From an uncultured Prevotella sp. (GTDB lineage: Bacteria; Bacteroidota; Bacteroidia; Bacteroidales; Bacteroidaceae): DNA of 42,537 nucleotides. Positions within the stretch are counted from its first letter, which is position 1. Every line of letters starts with the position of its first letter. The notes under the pieces are model-generated. The model did not search any database, had not been told where the DNA came from, and saw nothing but the letters and a program-made list of their open reading frames with translations. The position numbers and the translations under genes are program-made. Shown here in pieces: positions 26,369 to 34,474 of this stretch. Location of the stretch: the NCBI GenBank assembly GCA_944320195.1, contig CALUGP010000021.1:1-42537 (forward strand), given 5' to 3'.

Positions 26369-29300
26369 TCATTTCCTTATCATTTTGCGTACTGTCTTGC
26401 TACCGTCTGCCATGGTCTGCACTTCTATCACCAGGCCGCGGTATGTGCTGCTTACGCGTTCGCCCTGTACGCTGTAATATGCTGTGCTTACTGCCTCGCC
26501 GTCTGAAGTTCCGTCAATCCGGTCGATGCCGGTCGAAGCGGTGTTCGACGCTTCGCCAAAGCCGCCGTGCTCGTTGGCGGCGCGCACAGAGTAGTTCTTT
26601 ATGTCGCCTTCCGTTATTTCGTATGATGTGCTTGTGGTCATTCCCACGAAGCGGTCACCGTTGAATATGGCATAAGCCGTCGCGCCTTCCACAGCGTCCC
26701 ATGCCAGTCGGCTTTCGCCCTCGCAGCGCAAAACGCCGATTGACATCTGTCCGGTGTACTCGGCAGGTGTCCAGTCGGTGAACACTTTGTCGAGCGCAAA
26801 GTTCTTGGCCTCTTCTTCTGTGAGTATGGTTTCGAAGGTGTTTTTCTTGTTGTCCTTGGTGAATGTCAGGACGAGCGATTCCGGCGAAATCATTTTCCCG
26901 TCTTTGTCCATGGTGTTGTATTCCACGAACCTGTCGGCGGGCACGTTCATTCCTCCCAGCGTCCAGCGGTTTTCGTTGAGCCGTTCGGGCTGCAGCAGGG
27001 TGGTGTTGAGGTAGGCACAGCGTGCCTTGTTCTGCCATGCGCGGCCGTAGTTGAACTTCTCCGCCTTGCTGTCTATGGTGCATTCGTTGAACACATATCC
27101 GTATTCGGTCTCCGTGGTGGGAGCTGTTATGGTGCATTCGCCGCTTCCGTCGGCATTGCGTGGCTCCACGGTTAGCGTGCAGCGGTTGAAGAACACGTCG
27201 CCTCCGCCGCAGATGAAGTCCACTGTTCCGTGGATGTCAGAGTCCTCGAAATAGAATTGCGCGTCGTTGTTGTTTGAGTAATACGTGTCCTGGTAGGAGA
27301 GCATTCTCACGTTCTTGCATATCGTGCGGTTGCCCTTGTCCTGCAGCACCACGGCGCGGCCGGCGAAGCCCGGCTGGTAATAGTCGTATGCGTTCTTGAT
27401 GGTAAGGTCCTGCATATAAGTGTTGTTGCCGGTTACGAGCAGTGTGGCAGACACGCCGATGCCCTCTTCCTCAGTCTCGTTCACGATGATGGTGTTGTCC
27501 ATGCTTTGGCCGATGAGTGATATGTTGTCGCCTGAGATGGGTGTGAGCGTAGTGTGCCCCAGGTCGTAAGTGCCGTCTGGCAGGAATATGTATGTGCGCC
27601 TGTCGGCCGATGCTTGTGCGTTGGCTATGTCAATGGTGTTCAGCAGGGCGAGTCCGTCGCCTCGCCTTACCACATAATATCCCTGCTCGTTGGGCGTTAT
27701 GGGCGAGCCTTCAACGTTCATTATGGTAATCTTGTGCAGGTACACCTCGTTGCTTGTTGTCAGCGTCAGCGTGCCGGCTCCTCCTGTGTATTCCATCATC
27801 ACGGTTTTGCCGTCGGTGTCGCTGTAGCCGTTCGCCGTAGCTACGGGGTTGCCTCCGGTGTCGCTCAGTGTCATGACTGCATCGGCCTTGCTGTATTTGC
27901 ACAGTGTGGCTATGATGTAAGCGTGTCCGCCCACGAGCAAGTCTATCTTGCCTTCCTTCTCAAGCGTCCATCCGTGCTGCCCGTCGTGCCACGCGGCACC
28001 TTCGGCGTTGAAGGCCTCGTGGTCCTCGTCGTAGAAGTATTCGTCGGTAAGGTTGAACGTGTAGCGTGCCGTGGCGCTTTCTGTCTCGATGTCTGTCGCA
28101 ACGGCGTAGAGGGTAATGTCAGACGTTACAATGTCCTCCACGTTGTATTTCCGGCCGCCGTCGGCTTCAACGAACCAGCCGCGGAAGGCTTTGCCTTCGG
28201 GTACGGTTACGTTGGCTCCGTCGTCGAGCGTACCTATTTTGGCGTCTTTCTCTACTTTCTGCGTGTTGTTGATTACGGTCTTCCCGTCAGTGTCGAGATA
28301 TGTCAGAGTGAAGTATGGCTTATGCTTGAACGTTGCCTTGTAGGTCATTGTCTCGCCGTTGGCGGTAACCTTGATTGTCACCAGCACGGTGTGCTCGTCT
28401 TGTTTTTCGTAGGCCACATCGCCGTCCACGTCGCCGTTGTCGCATGATATGGAGGTTATCGGGTTGTCGGCTGACGGCAGCTGTACCGCGTTCTCGATTT
28501 CGATGACGGCTTCCTGCACGCCTTCGGCCGTTTCAGTGAACACGTCCACGGCCTGGTAAGTGACACCGTTGAACGCGAACGAGCCGAGCGCCGGGTATTG
28601 CGACATGTCCACGAGGCTGTATAGCGCGAGGTCGGTGACGTATGCGTTCTGGTCGAGTCCGCCCGAGTAGTTCTCGAGCTTTATCTTGCAGTTCTCTCGG
28701 TTTACCTGCAACGTCAGCGTCTCGCCCTTGCTGTTGCCTATCGACTTGTCGTGGAGCACAACCCAGTCGGTGTCTCCGTCGCCTTTAACCGACACCTTTA
28801 TGCCGCGGTTGCCGCCCGTTGCCGCCTGTGTCAGCTCTATTTTCGACAATGACTTCAGCGGCGACGTCTCCACGTAAGGCTCTGCTGCTTCGCCCAGTTC
28901 GCTTTTGTATTTGCCTGTTATGATGTATCCCAGGCCCAGGTTTTCAAGGTCGGTGAACTTTGACTGCGTGCCGTCCGGGTCAACGCCTGCGCCGCAGAAG
29001 GTGAATGTCAGCCGCTCGTTGCTGTACTTCGTTGCCACTTCGTGCGTGGTGGGATCTGCTGTGTTCTTCTTTCGGTCAATCTCGGGCCACTCTGTGAACG
29101 ATGTGGAGTAAATCTCCCTGCTTTGCATTTCTGAGACGAATGTGACGCTGATTTCCCACAGGTAGCATCCGTCTGTCGCAACGATGTCAACGTGTCCGGC
29201 TTCCGCCTCGGCCACGGTAGCCTTGTGCTCGGTGGGGTTTGTAAGGTCGGCCTGTTCTCCGCCGAGGGTGAAGAATCCGTAATTGGGGCTTGGAGTCACC

Positions 29301-29605
29301 TTGACTATGTCTCTTGCCGACTTTACCGGCACGCGTATCACGGTGCCTTCGTTTACCTGCACGTCGCCGTCGCGGTCCTTGGAGTTGAATTTTCCGTTTG
29401 TCGCGTCGACGAAAAGGCTTACTCCGTCAACGTTTGAAGCCACTTCGCCAGTGTTTCCTTGGATAGCTGCCGCACCCGCTTCTGCCGGGATTTTGTTCTT
29501 GAAGTCCCACGTGGCCGTCACGTCCTGTGCGCCGACTTGCGTCGGAACGGCTGTTGCCAACAATGCAACCAGCATGCAAACAACAATGTGTAGATGTTTG
29601 TTCAT
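26369..29605 (-). CDS. Multidomain pectin methylesterase (carbohydrate esterase family 8)
   Basis: Removes methyl esters from homogalacturonan, preparing it for the adjacent lyase. The 1078-residue protein has a Sec signal (ending VGAQ) and a beta-rich N-terminal region with carbohydrate-binding-like segments. A Listeria-Bacteroides (InlB B) repeat follows near 432-505 (KAFRGWFVEADGGRKYNV). The CE8 domain spans about 633-950. The active site is intact: D773 (YQDTYY), D796 (GTVDFICG) and R855 (YGRAW). A short FN3-like stretch and a C-terminal tail (YYSVQGERVSSTYRGLVIEV, ending KMIRK) follow; the tail resembles a type IX secretion signal. It is much longer than simple CE8 enzymes of about 330 residues. 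It is first in the minus-strand pectin pair. Confidence 0.9.
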   Translation of the reverse strand: MNKHLHIVVCMLVALLATAVPTQVGAQDVTATWDFKNKIPAEAGAAAIQGNTGEVASNVDGVSLFVDATNGKFNSKDRDGDVQVNEGTVIRVPVKSARDIVKVTPSPNYGFFTLGGEQADLTNPTEHKATVAEAEAGHVDIVATDGCYLWEISVTFVSEMQSREIYSTSFTEWPEIDRKKNTADPTTHEVATKYSNERLTFTFCGAGVDPDGTQSKFTDLENLGLGYIITGKYKSELGEAAEPYVETSPLKSLSKIELTQAATGGNRGIKVSVKGDGDTDWVVLHDKSIGNSKGETLTLQVNRENCKIKLENYSGGLDQNAYVTDLALYSLVDMSQYPALGSFAFNGVTYQAVDVFTETAEGVQEAVIEIENAVQLPSADNPITSISCDNGDVDGDVAYEKQDEHTVLVTIKVTANGETMTYKATFKHKPYFTLTYLDTDGKTVINNTQKVEKDAKIGTLDDGANVTVPEGKAFRGWFVEADGGRKYNVEDIVTSDITLYAVATDIETESATARYTFNLTDEYFYDEDHEAFNAEGAAWHDGQHGWTLEKEGKIDLLVGGHAYIIATLCKYSKADAVMTLSDTGGNPVATANGYSDTDGKTVMMEYTGGAGTLTLTTSNEVYLHKITIMNVEGSPITPNEQGYYVVRRGDGLALLNTIDIANAQASADRRTYIFLPDGTYDLGHTTLTPISGDNISLIGQSMDNTIIVNETEEEGIGVSATLLVTGNNTYMQDLTIKNAYDYYQPGFAGRAVVLQDKGNRTICKNVRMLSYQDTYYSNNNDAQFYFEDSDIHGTVDFICGGGDVFFNRCTLTVEPRNADGSGECTITAPTTETEYGYVFNECTIDSKAEKFNYGRAWQNKARCAYLNTTLLQPERLNENRWTLGGMNVPADRFVEYNTMDKDGKMISPESLVLTFTKDNKKNTFETILTEEEAKNFALDKVFTDWTPAEYTGQMSIGVLRCEGESRLAWDAVEGATAYAIFNGDRFVGMTTSTSYEITEGDIKNYSVRAANEHGGFGEASNTASTGIDRIDGTSDGEAVSTAYYSVQGERVSSTYRGLVIEVQTMADGSKTVRKMIRK

Positions 29606-29798
29606 AATTGATTTGTTAGTTTGTTAGTTGTTATTAATTTAAAGTGTAAGGTTTCCGTCATCGGCCGCATGCCCTTTATTGGACGGCGGCGCGCCTGAAG
29701 TTTTAAATGAAGTAGTTTGTTCCGATTGCCGCGCCTTGCGGTTTCCGCAGTGTTTGCGGGCTGTTGTGGCAGGACTGCAGGGCGCGGTTTTATTTTTG

Positions 29799-29806
29799 CA
29801 AAGATA
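29799..29806 (-). promoter_or_regulatory. -7 box of the CE8-PL1 promoter
   Basis: Minus-strand TATCTTTG. No TTTG was found at -33. A plus-strand TATTTTTG at 29791-29798 abuts it in the opposite direction. The start codon at 29605 implies a leader of about 187 bases. Confidence 0.5.
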
Positions 29807-29898
29807 AGAATAAAATCCCAATAAGCATGCTTTTTTGTAAATATATTTTCTTTTTGCCGTTTTGACAGTGTCGTCCTGTATTATGATTTGTGCTCTTT

Positions 29899-29972
29899 TG
29901 CCTTGCAAAAGGCCGCAAATCGCGCGCTAAAAGGCCGTCTTTCAGCCTGCAAAAGACGGCCTTTTGCAAGGC
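29899..29972. repeat. GGCCGTC palindromic repeat, copy 5
   Basis: Outer arms CCTTGCAAAAGGCCG and CGGCCTTTTGCAAGG are exact inverted repeats. Inside, AAAAGGCCGTCTTT pairs with AAAGACGGCCTTTT. It sits between divergent genes. Confidence 0.85.
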
Positions 29973-30058
29973 GTGACGTAAGTGTCTGGTTGTCAACTTG
30001 TTATGGAACGTGTTCCGGGTTTAACCTTTCTTTGCTTTTATTGGTCGGCATTATTTCT

Positions 30059-30087
30059 TATCTTTGCACCTGGCAAGGTGCAAAGAT
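30059..30087 (+). promoter_or_regulatory. MscS promoter -7 box overlapped by a palindromic operator-like site
   Basis: TATCTTTG is at 30059-30066. Overlapping it, ATCTTTGCACCT (30060-30071) is the exact reverse complement of AGGTGCAAAGAT (30076-30087), with loop GGCA. A 12-base perfect inverted repeat across the -7 box and start site suits a repressor site, or it forms the first hairpin of the mRNA. Confidence 0.55.
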
Positions 30088-30093
30088 TACGCA

Positions 30094-30116
30094 GGCGGCA
30101 TGCATGGCATGCCGCC
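30094..30116 (+). other. Leader hairpin of the MscS mRNA
   Basis: GGCGGCATGC (30094-30103) pairs exactly with GCATGCCGCC (30107-30116) around ATG. It is 43 bases before the start codon and shares the CATGCCGC motif with the nested element at 5546-5847 and with 34119-34160. Confidence 0.5.
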
Positions 30117-30158
30117 CGTTGCCGGGCATCAGCCAAGAGCAGAACCAAGAATTTTCAC

Positions 30159-31349
30159 ATGGAACATATCGACAAGTTATTGATAGACTTCTTGAGGAGT
30201 GTGGCCGGCGTGTCCGACGACATTCTCGGATGGGTGTATCCGCTGACGGCCGCATTCGCCGTGGCGCTGTTATCGTATGCATGCACGGCCCTGTTCCGTT
30301 TCGTCGTGATGCCCGCCGTGCAGAAACTGACGGAGAAAACCAAGGCCACGTGGGACGATTATCTGTTCAACCGGCGCGTGATGCGTGCCTTCCGCCGCCT
30401 TATTCCGCCCGTCATCTGGTATGCCACGCTGCCGCTTGTGTTCACCCATTCGCCCGGTTTGCTGTCGGTACTGCTTAAGGTGTGCAGCATTTACTTGGTG
30501 ATAGTGTCCCTGCTGTTCATCAGCCAGTTCCTGCATTCGCTCTACGACATATCCGCCGAACACCAGAAGCTGCGCAACCGTCCGCTGAAAGGAGTCTACC
30601 AGATGTTCAACCTGCTGGCGTTCGTCGTGGGATGCATCCTCGTCGTAAGCATCGTCATCGACAAGAGCGCCACCACCGTGCTTGCGGGCTTAGGCGCTTC
30701 GGCCGCCGTGCTCATGCTCATCTTCAAGGACTCCATACTCGGACTGGTGGCCGGCGTGCAGCTCTCGGCCAACGACATGCTGCGCCCGGGCGACTGGATA
30801 ACCATGCAGAAGTATGGCGCAAACGGCTATGTGCTCGAGGTTTCGCTTACAACGGTAAAGGTGCAGAACTTCGACAAGACCATAACCACCATTCCGCCTT
30901 ACGCCCTCGTGAGCGACTCTTTCCAGAACTGGCGCGGCATGCGCGAGTCTGGCGGACGCAGGCTGAAGCTCTCCGTCAACATAGATGCCAACACCGTTCG
31001 TTTCTGTTCGCCGGAAGAACTGGCGTCGTTTGCGGCCAAGGGCTATGTCCTTGACGGGCGTTATGCCGATGCCGGTTTCCCCGTGGCCAACACGCAAGTG
31101 TACCGCGACTTCATGTTCGACTTCATGAAGAGCCATCCCGACGTGCAGGCCGACATGATGGTGATGGTGCGCATGCTCCAGCCTACGCCCGACGGGCTGC
31201 CCCTCGAGCTGTATTGCTTCTGCTCGTTTGTAGACTGGCAGCCCTTCGAACGCTTCCAAAGTTCAGTGCTCGACTATGCCGTAGTCATGGCAAAGGAGTT
31301 CGGCCTGCGCGTGTTCCAGCGTCCGGCCGGCACTGATTTCAAAGGGTGA
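30159..31349 (+). CDS. Mechanosensitive ion channel, MscS family (YbdG type)
   Basis: An inner-membrane channel of the MscS superfamily that opens under membrane tension during hypo-osmotic shock. The 396-residue protein has several N-terminal helices (FAVALLSYACTALF, VFTHSPGLLSVLLKV, IYLVIVSLLF) before the pore helix region GLGASAAVLMLIFKDSILGL. The beta domain follows (DMLRPGDWITMQKYG, GYVLEVSLTTVKVQNFD). The NWRGMRESGGRRLK segment is characteristic of the YbdG/MscM branch. The ATG at 30159 is preferred because the upstream frame crosses the promoter and hairpins. It ends before a bidirectional terminator shared with the convergent GH3 gene. Confidence 0.9.
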   Translation: MEHIDKLLIDFLRSVAGVSDDILGWVYPLTAAFAVALLSYACTALFRFVVMPAVQKLTEKTKATWDDYLFNRRVMRAFRRLIPPVIWYATLPLVFTHSPGLLSVLLKVCSIYLVIVSLLFISQFLHSLYDISAEHQKLRNRPLKGVYQMFNLLAFVVGCILVVSIVIDKSATTVLAGLGASAAVLMLIFKDSILGLVAGVQLSANDMLRPGDWITMQKYGANGYVLEVSLTTVKVQNFDKTITTIPPYALVSDSFQNWRGMRESGGRRLKLSVNIDANTVRFCSPEELASFAAKGYVLDGRYADAGFPVANTQVYRDFMFDFMKSHPDVQADMMVMVRMLQPTPDGLPLELYCFCSFVDWQPFERFQSSVLDYAVVMAKEFGLRVFQRPAGTDFKG

Positions 31350-31390
31350 GAAGGTGGAAAAGTGAGAAGGAACGGAAAGAAAAACAAGTA

Positions 31391-31424
31391 AAAAAGTCCA
31401 AGGAGCAGTCTCCTTGGACTTTTT
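31391..31424. terminator. Bidirectional intrinsic terminator
   Basis: GTCCAAGGAG (31396-31405) pairs with CTCCTTGGAC (31410-31419) around CAGT. Five As precede the stem and five Ts follow it, so it works as a terminator for both the plus-strand MscS gene and the minus-strand GH3 gene. Confidence 0.9.
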
Positions 31425-31427
31425 GTG

Positions 31428-34016
31428 TTATCTAAGGCTGACCTTTACAGTCTTCAACGCCTTGCTGTCTGATGTTCCGCCGTAGAGTATCTCGTATTCG
31501 CCTTCCAATGGACGGACGGTGTTCGACTCCGTGTCAAACCAGTTGAAAGTCTCTCCGTTGAGGCTGAAGGTCACATTCTTGGTCTCTCCTTTCTTAAGCG
31601 TTACACGGCGGAAGTCGCGCAATGTCTTTGCCGGGCCTTCCTTGTCCGCAGGCCGGCGCAGGTACACCTGCACCACTTCATCACCGTCACGGCCGCCAGT
31701 GTTGGTTACGGGCACGGTCAGCGTGCAGCTGTCGCCGGCTTTTATCTCGGCGGATGACAGTGAAGCGTCGCCATACTTGAACGTAGTGTAGCTCAGTCCG
31801 TAGCCGAACGGGAACAGCGGCTCTCCCTTGAAATATCTGTATGTGCGGCCTTTCATCGAGTAATCCTCGAAGTCGGGCAGCTGAGAGGTGCTCTTGTAGA
31901 ATGTTATCGGCAAGCGTCCGGCGGGGTTGTATTCGCCGAACAGCACCGAGGCCACGGCCTCTCCGCCGGCCTGTCCGGGATACCAGGCCTGCACCATGGC
32001 GTCACACATGGCGGCTTCACGCGTCAGTGCCATGGCAGACCCTGAGAAGTTGACGAACACTATCTTCTTTCCCGTCTTCTTGAGTTCGCCGAGCAGGCGC
32101 GTCTGCACGGCCGGAAGCTCTATCGTTTCGCGGTCTCCTCCGCGGAAGCCGGGCACCTTTATCGGCATCTCCTCGCCCTCCAGGCCGGGCGTTATGCCGC
32201 CTGCGAAGATGATGACGTCGGCATCCTTCACGTTGTCAACACTCTGCTTGATGTCCAAGGGCACCTCCCGGCCGAAGTCGAAGTTGAGCGTTGCGCAGTC
32301 GCCTTCGCTTGCCCTGAAGTCCACCTTTATGTCATATGTCTTGCCGGCTTCCGCCTTCATGGCGTATGCCCTGCTGTTTTTGGTGTTGAGGGCTTCGGCC
32401 ACTTCCTTTCCGTTGATGTGCAAGTGGGCTTTCCCCTGAGTCTGGAAGCTGAACACGATTTCCTCGTTTTTCTTCGGCGTGAACGTTGTCTCGTATTCCG
32501 CATAGAATCCTCCCAGCTGCACGCCTGGCGCGAACACTATGGCTCCGGCCGTCGTGAAGCGGAACGGTTCGCTGACGTGTGTCACCACGTCGGGCTTGCC
32601 TTCGGGGTCGAGTGTGTTCCAGTAGGAAGCTTTGAAGCCCTGCTTCCCGTCAGCTTTGCAGTCGGCGAAGAGGCTCTGCAGGCCCACGGAAGAAGTGTGG
32701 TCGCAGCCGTATTCGTATATGAGCCTGTCTTTCGGCACCCTGTTTTGCAGCCCTTGCAACAACGTATAAGTGTGAGACGGGAACCCGTTGTAGTTTCCCC
32801 ACTGCATCACGCTGTCGTTCGCGTTTGGCCCTATGACGGCAATCTTCAGTCCGGTCTTGGGCAAAGGCAGCAGGTTGCCGTCGTTCTTCAGCAGGACGAT
32901 TGATTGCTGTGCGGCGCGCAGGGCCAGGTCGCGGTGCTCCTTGCTGTCGACAACACTGTAAGGGATCTTGCGCCAAGGAACGTTCTCGTCAAATTCTCCA
33001 AGCTCTATGCGCGCCTTCATCAGCCGGGTGACGGCTGTGTCAAGTCGGCTTTCGCTGATGAGTTTCTCGTTCACGGCGTCAACGAGCGAGGCGTAGCTTT
33101 CGCCGCATTCCAGGTCGGTTCCGCTCATCACGGCCTTGGCTGATGCGTGCGCCGAGTCAGGCTCTGTATTGTGGTGGCCTTCGGTGTAGAAGTCGGAAAT
33201 GGCCCAACAGTCAGACACCACGATGCCCTTGAATCCCCATTCGTCGCGCAGTATTTGTTGAAGCAGGCGGTTGCTGCCGCAGCACGGCTCGCCCTCGTAG
33301 CGGTTGTAGGCGCACATCACTTCCTTTACTCCGGCCTTCTGGACTACGCCTTTGAAGGCAGGCAGGTATGTTTCCCATAGATCGCGCGGGTCTATGTCCT
33401 CCGCGTTGAACACGTGTCGGTTCCATTCCGGCCCCGAGTGTACGGCGAAGTGCTTGGCGCAGGCGTGCAGCTTGTTGAACTTCTCGTCCTTTGGGCCTTG
33501 CAGGCCGTTGACCACGCTGATGCCCATCCTCTCGGTGAGGCAGGGGTCTTCGCCGTAGGTCTCCTGTCCGCGTCCCCACCGTGGGTCGCGGAAGATGTTG
33601 ATGTTGGGTGTCCAGAACGTCAGGCCTTGGTATATCTTGATGTTGCCCGACTTTGAAAACTCGTTGTTCTTGGCCCTTGCCTCGTCGCTTACGGCGGTGA
33701 AGACTTCGTTCACCAGGCTGTCGTTCCACGAGGCGGCCATGCCTATGCACTGCGGAAATACTGTGGCCAGGCCGGCGCGTCCCACGCCGTGCAGGGCCTC
33801 GCTCCACCAGTTGTAGCCCTTGATGCCGAGCCTTTCGACGGGCGGCGAGTCGTATTGCATGAGCGCTACTTTCTCTTCCAGCGTGAGCCGGCTCACCAGG
33901 TCGGCCGCGCGTTCGTCAGCCGATAGGTCTGGGTCTTGGTAGGGCAGGTTGCTGCCGCACGACAAGGCGAGCATGGCACAACCGGCCATCATGAATTTGT
34001 TGAGCAAGTTTTTCAT
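31428..34016 (-). CDS. GH3 glycosidase lipoprotein, probably beta-xylosidase
   Basis: Releases terminal beta-linked sugars from oligosaccharides, most likely xylose. The 862-residue protein has a lipoprotein signal (lipobox ALSC) and a first GH3 domain with RLGIKGYNWWSEALHGVGRA and HFAVHSGPEWNRH. The nucleophile is D269 in VVSDCWAISDF. A PA14-type insert lies near 455-580, then the second GH3 domain and a C-terminal FN3-like domain (GDEVVQVYLR). The NWWSEALHGVGRAG start and PA14 insert match Bacteroidota xylosidases better than glucosidases, but substrate is inferred. The ATG at 34016 is chosen over one at 34055, which overlaps the promoter. It is transcribed alone, with no SusC/SusD pair nearby. 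Confidence 0.87.
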   Translation of the reverse strand: MKNLLNKFMMAGCAMLALSCGSNLPYQDPDLSADERAADLVSRLTLEEKVALMQYDSPPVERLGIKGYNWWSEALHGVGRAGLATVFPQCIGMAASWNDSLVNEVFTAVSDEARAKNNEFSKSGNIKIYQGLTFWTPNINIFRDPRWGRGQETYGEDPCLTERMGISVVNGLQGPKDEKFNKLHACAKHFAVHSGPEWNRHVFNAEDIDPRDLWETYLPAFKGVVQKAGVKEVMCAYNRYEGEPCCGSNRLLQQILRDEWGFKGIVVSDCWAISDFYTEGHHNTEPDSAHASAKAVMSGTDLECGESYASLVDAVNEKLISESRLDTAVTRLMKARIELGEFDENVPWRKIPYSVVDSKEHRDLALRAAQQSIVLLKNDGNLLPLPKTGLKIAVIGPNANDSVMQWGNYNGFPSHTYTLLQGLQNRVPKDRLIYEYGCDHTSSVGLQSLFADCKADGKQGFKASYWNTLDPEGKPDVVTHVSEPFRFTTAGAIVFAPGVQLGGFYAEYETTFTPKKNEEIVFSFQTQGKAHLHINGKEVAEALNTKNSRAYAMKAEAGKTYDIKVDFRASEGDCATLNFDFGREVPLDIKQSVDNVKDADVIIFAGGITPGLEGEEMPIKVPGFRGGDRETIELPAVQTRLLGELKKTGKKIVFVNFSGSAMALTREAAMCDAMVQAWYPGQAGGEAVASVLFGEYNPAGRLPITFYKSTSQLPDFEDYSMKGRTYRYFKGEPLFPFGYGLSYTTFKYGDASLSSAEIKAGDSCTLTVPVTNTGGRDGDEVVQVYLRRPADKEGPAKTLRDFRRVTLKKGETKNVTFSLNGETFNWFDTESNTVRPLEGEYEILYGGTSDSKALKTVKVSLR

Positions 34017-34052
34017 TGTGTTAGATTTTATTTTAATAAATATAATAATGTG

Positions 34053-34060
34053 CAAAGATA
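34053..34060 (-). promoter_or_regulatory. -7 box of the GH3 gene promoter
   Basis: Minus-strand TATCTTTG, 36 bases upstream of the ATG at 34016. It overlaps the alternative ATG at 34055, supporting the downstream start. No clear TTTG at -33. Confidence 0.55.
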
Positions 34061-34215
34061 GCGATTTTATTTTACATTGCGGCGCAATCCGCCGTGTTTT
34101 GCAGTTTCTTTTCAGCTTGCATGCCGTGCCGCATGCATCGCGTCGTGGTGTGCGGCATGCTTGTTCTGGTGGCCTGTGCTAACTCGTTGTAACACAACGC
34201 GTTACCGAGCGCATT

Positions 34216-34305
34216 CCAAAAGGTGGCCAATCGCGTTGCAAAAGGCCGTCTTTCACCATGCAAAAGGCCGTCTTTTGCAAACTGAAAGACGGCCTTTTGT
34301 AAAAC
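34216..34305. repeat. GGCCGTC palindromic repeat, copy 6
   Basis: GCAAAAGGCCGTCTTT occurs twice in direct orientation (34238-34253 and 34260-34275) and is followed by the inverse AAAGACGGCCTTTTG. AAAGGCCGTCTTTTGC is partly an inverted repeat with the end of the element. Confidence 0.82.
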
Positions 34306-34373
34306 GCGCGGCTGTTAACTTTTTTAAACCTGAAATAATCCTGCAAATGTATTGGTTTCACGTCGTCTTTCGC

Positions 34374-34381
34374 TATATTTG
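34374..34381 (+). promoter_or_regulatory. -7 box of the HAD-thioesterase promoter
   Basis: TATATTTG matches TAnnTTTG, with a possible degenerate -33 (TTGG at 34352-34355). The leader before the ATG at 34475 is about 85 bases. Confidence 0.5.
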
Positions 34382-34474
34382 CAAAAGATAAGCTGCATAA
34401 GGTTATTTACGGGCAAATTTGCCGTCCGGCCGTATGCAGGGTCTTTTTAGTTATAAACCAAAACGCCCGACGCT

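Larger units (their letters stand above)
29606..30158. other. Divergent intergenic region between the CE8 and MscS genes
   Basis: About 550 bases with no gene. It holds the CE8 promoter (-7 at 29799-29806, minus) with a leader of nearly 190 bases, repeat copy 5 (29899-29972), and the MscS promoter with an overlapping palindrome (30059-30087). Confidence 0.75.
34017..34474. other. Divergent intergenic region between the GH3 and HAD-thioesterase genes
   Basis: About 460 bases with no gene. It contains a minus-strand TATCTTTG box for the GH3 gene (34053-34060), GCATGCCG/CGGCATGC inverted repeats (34119-34126 with 34153-34160), a CGTTGT/ACAACG hairpin near 34187-34201, repeat copy 6 (34216-34305), and a plus-strand TATATTTG box (34374-34381). 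Confidence 0.75.

Noticed and set aside
27554-28447. 297-codon open frame on the plus strand opposite the CE8 gene
   Set aside because: Antisense to a domain-supported gene; no promoter, signal or domain.
24126-34016. The glycan enzymes as a classical polysaccharide utilisation locus
   Set aside because: No SusC, SusD or hybrid two-component/ECF regulator gene is in the window, and the pectin and GH3 genes are separated by a channel gene and a strong terminator.
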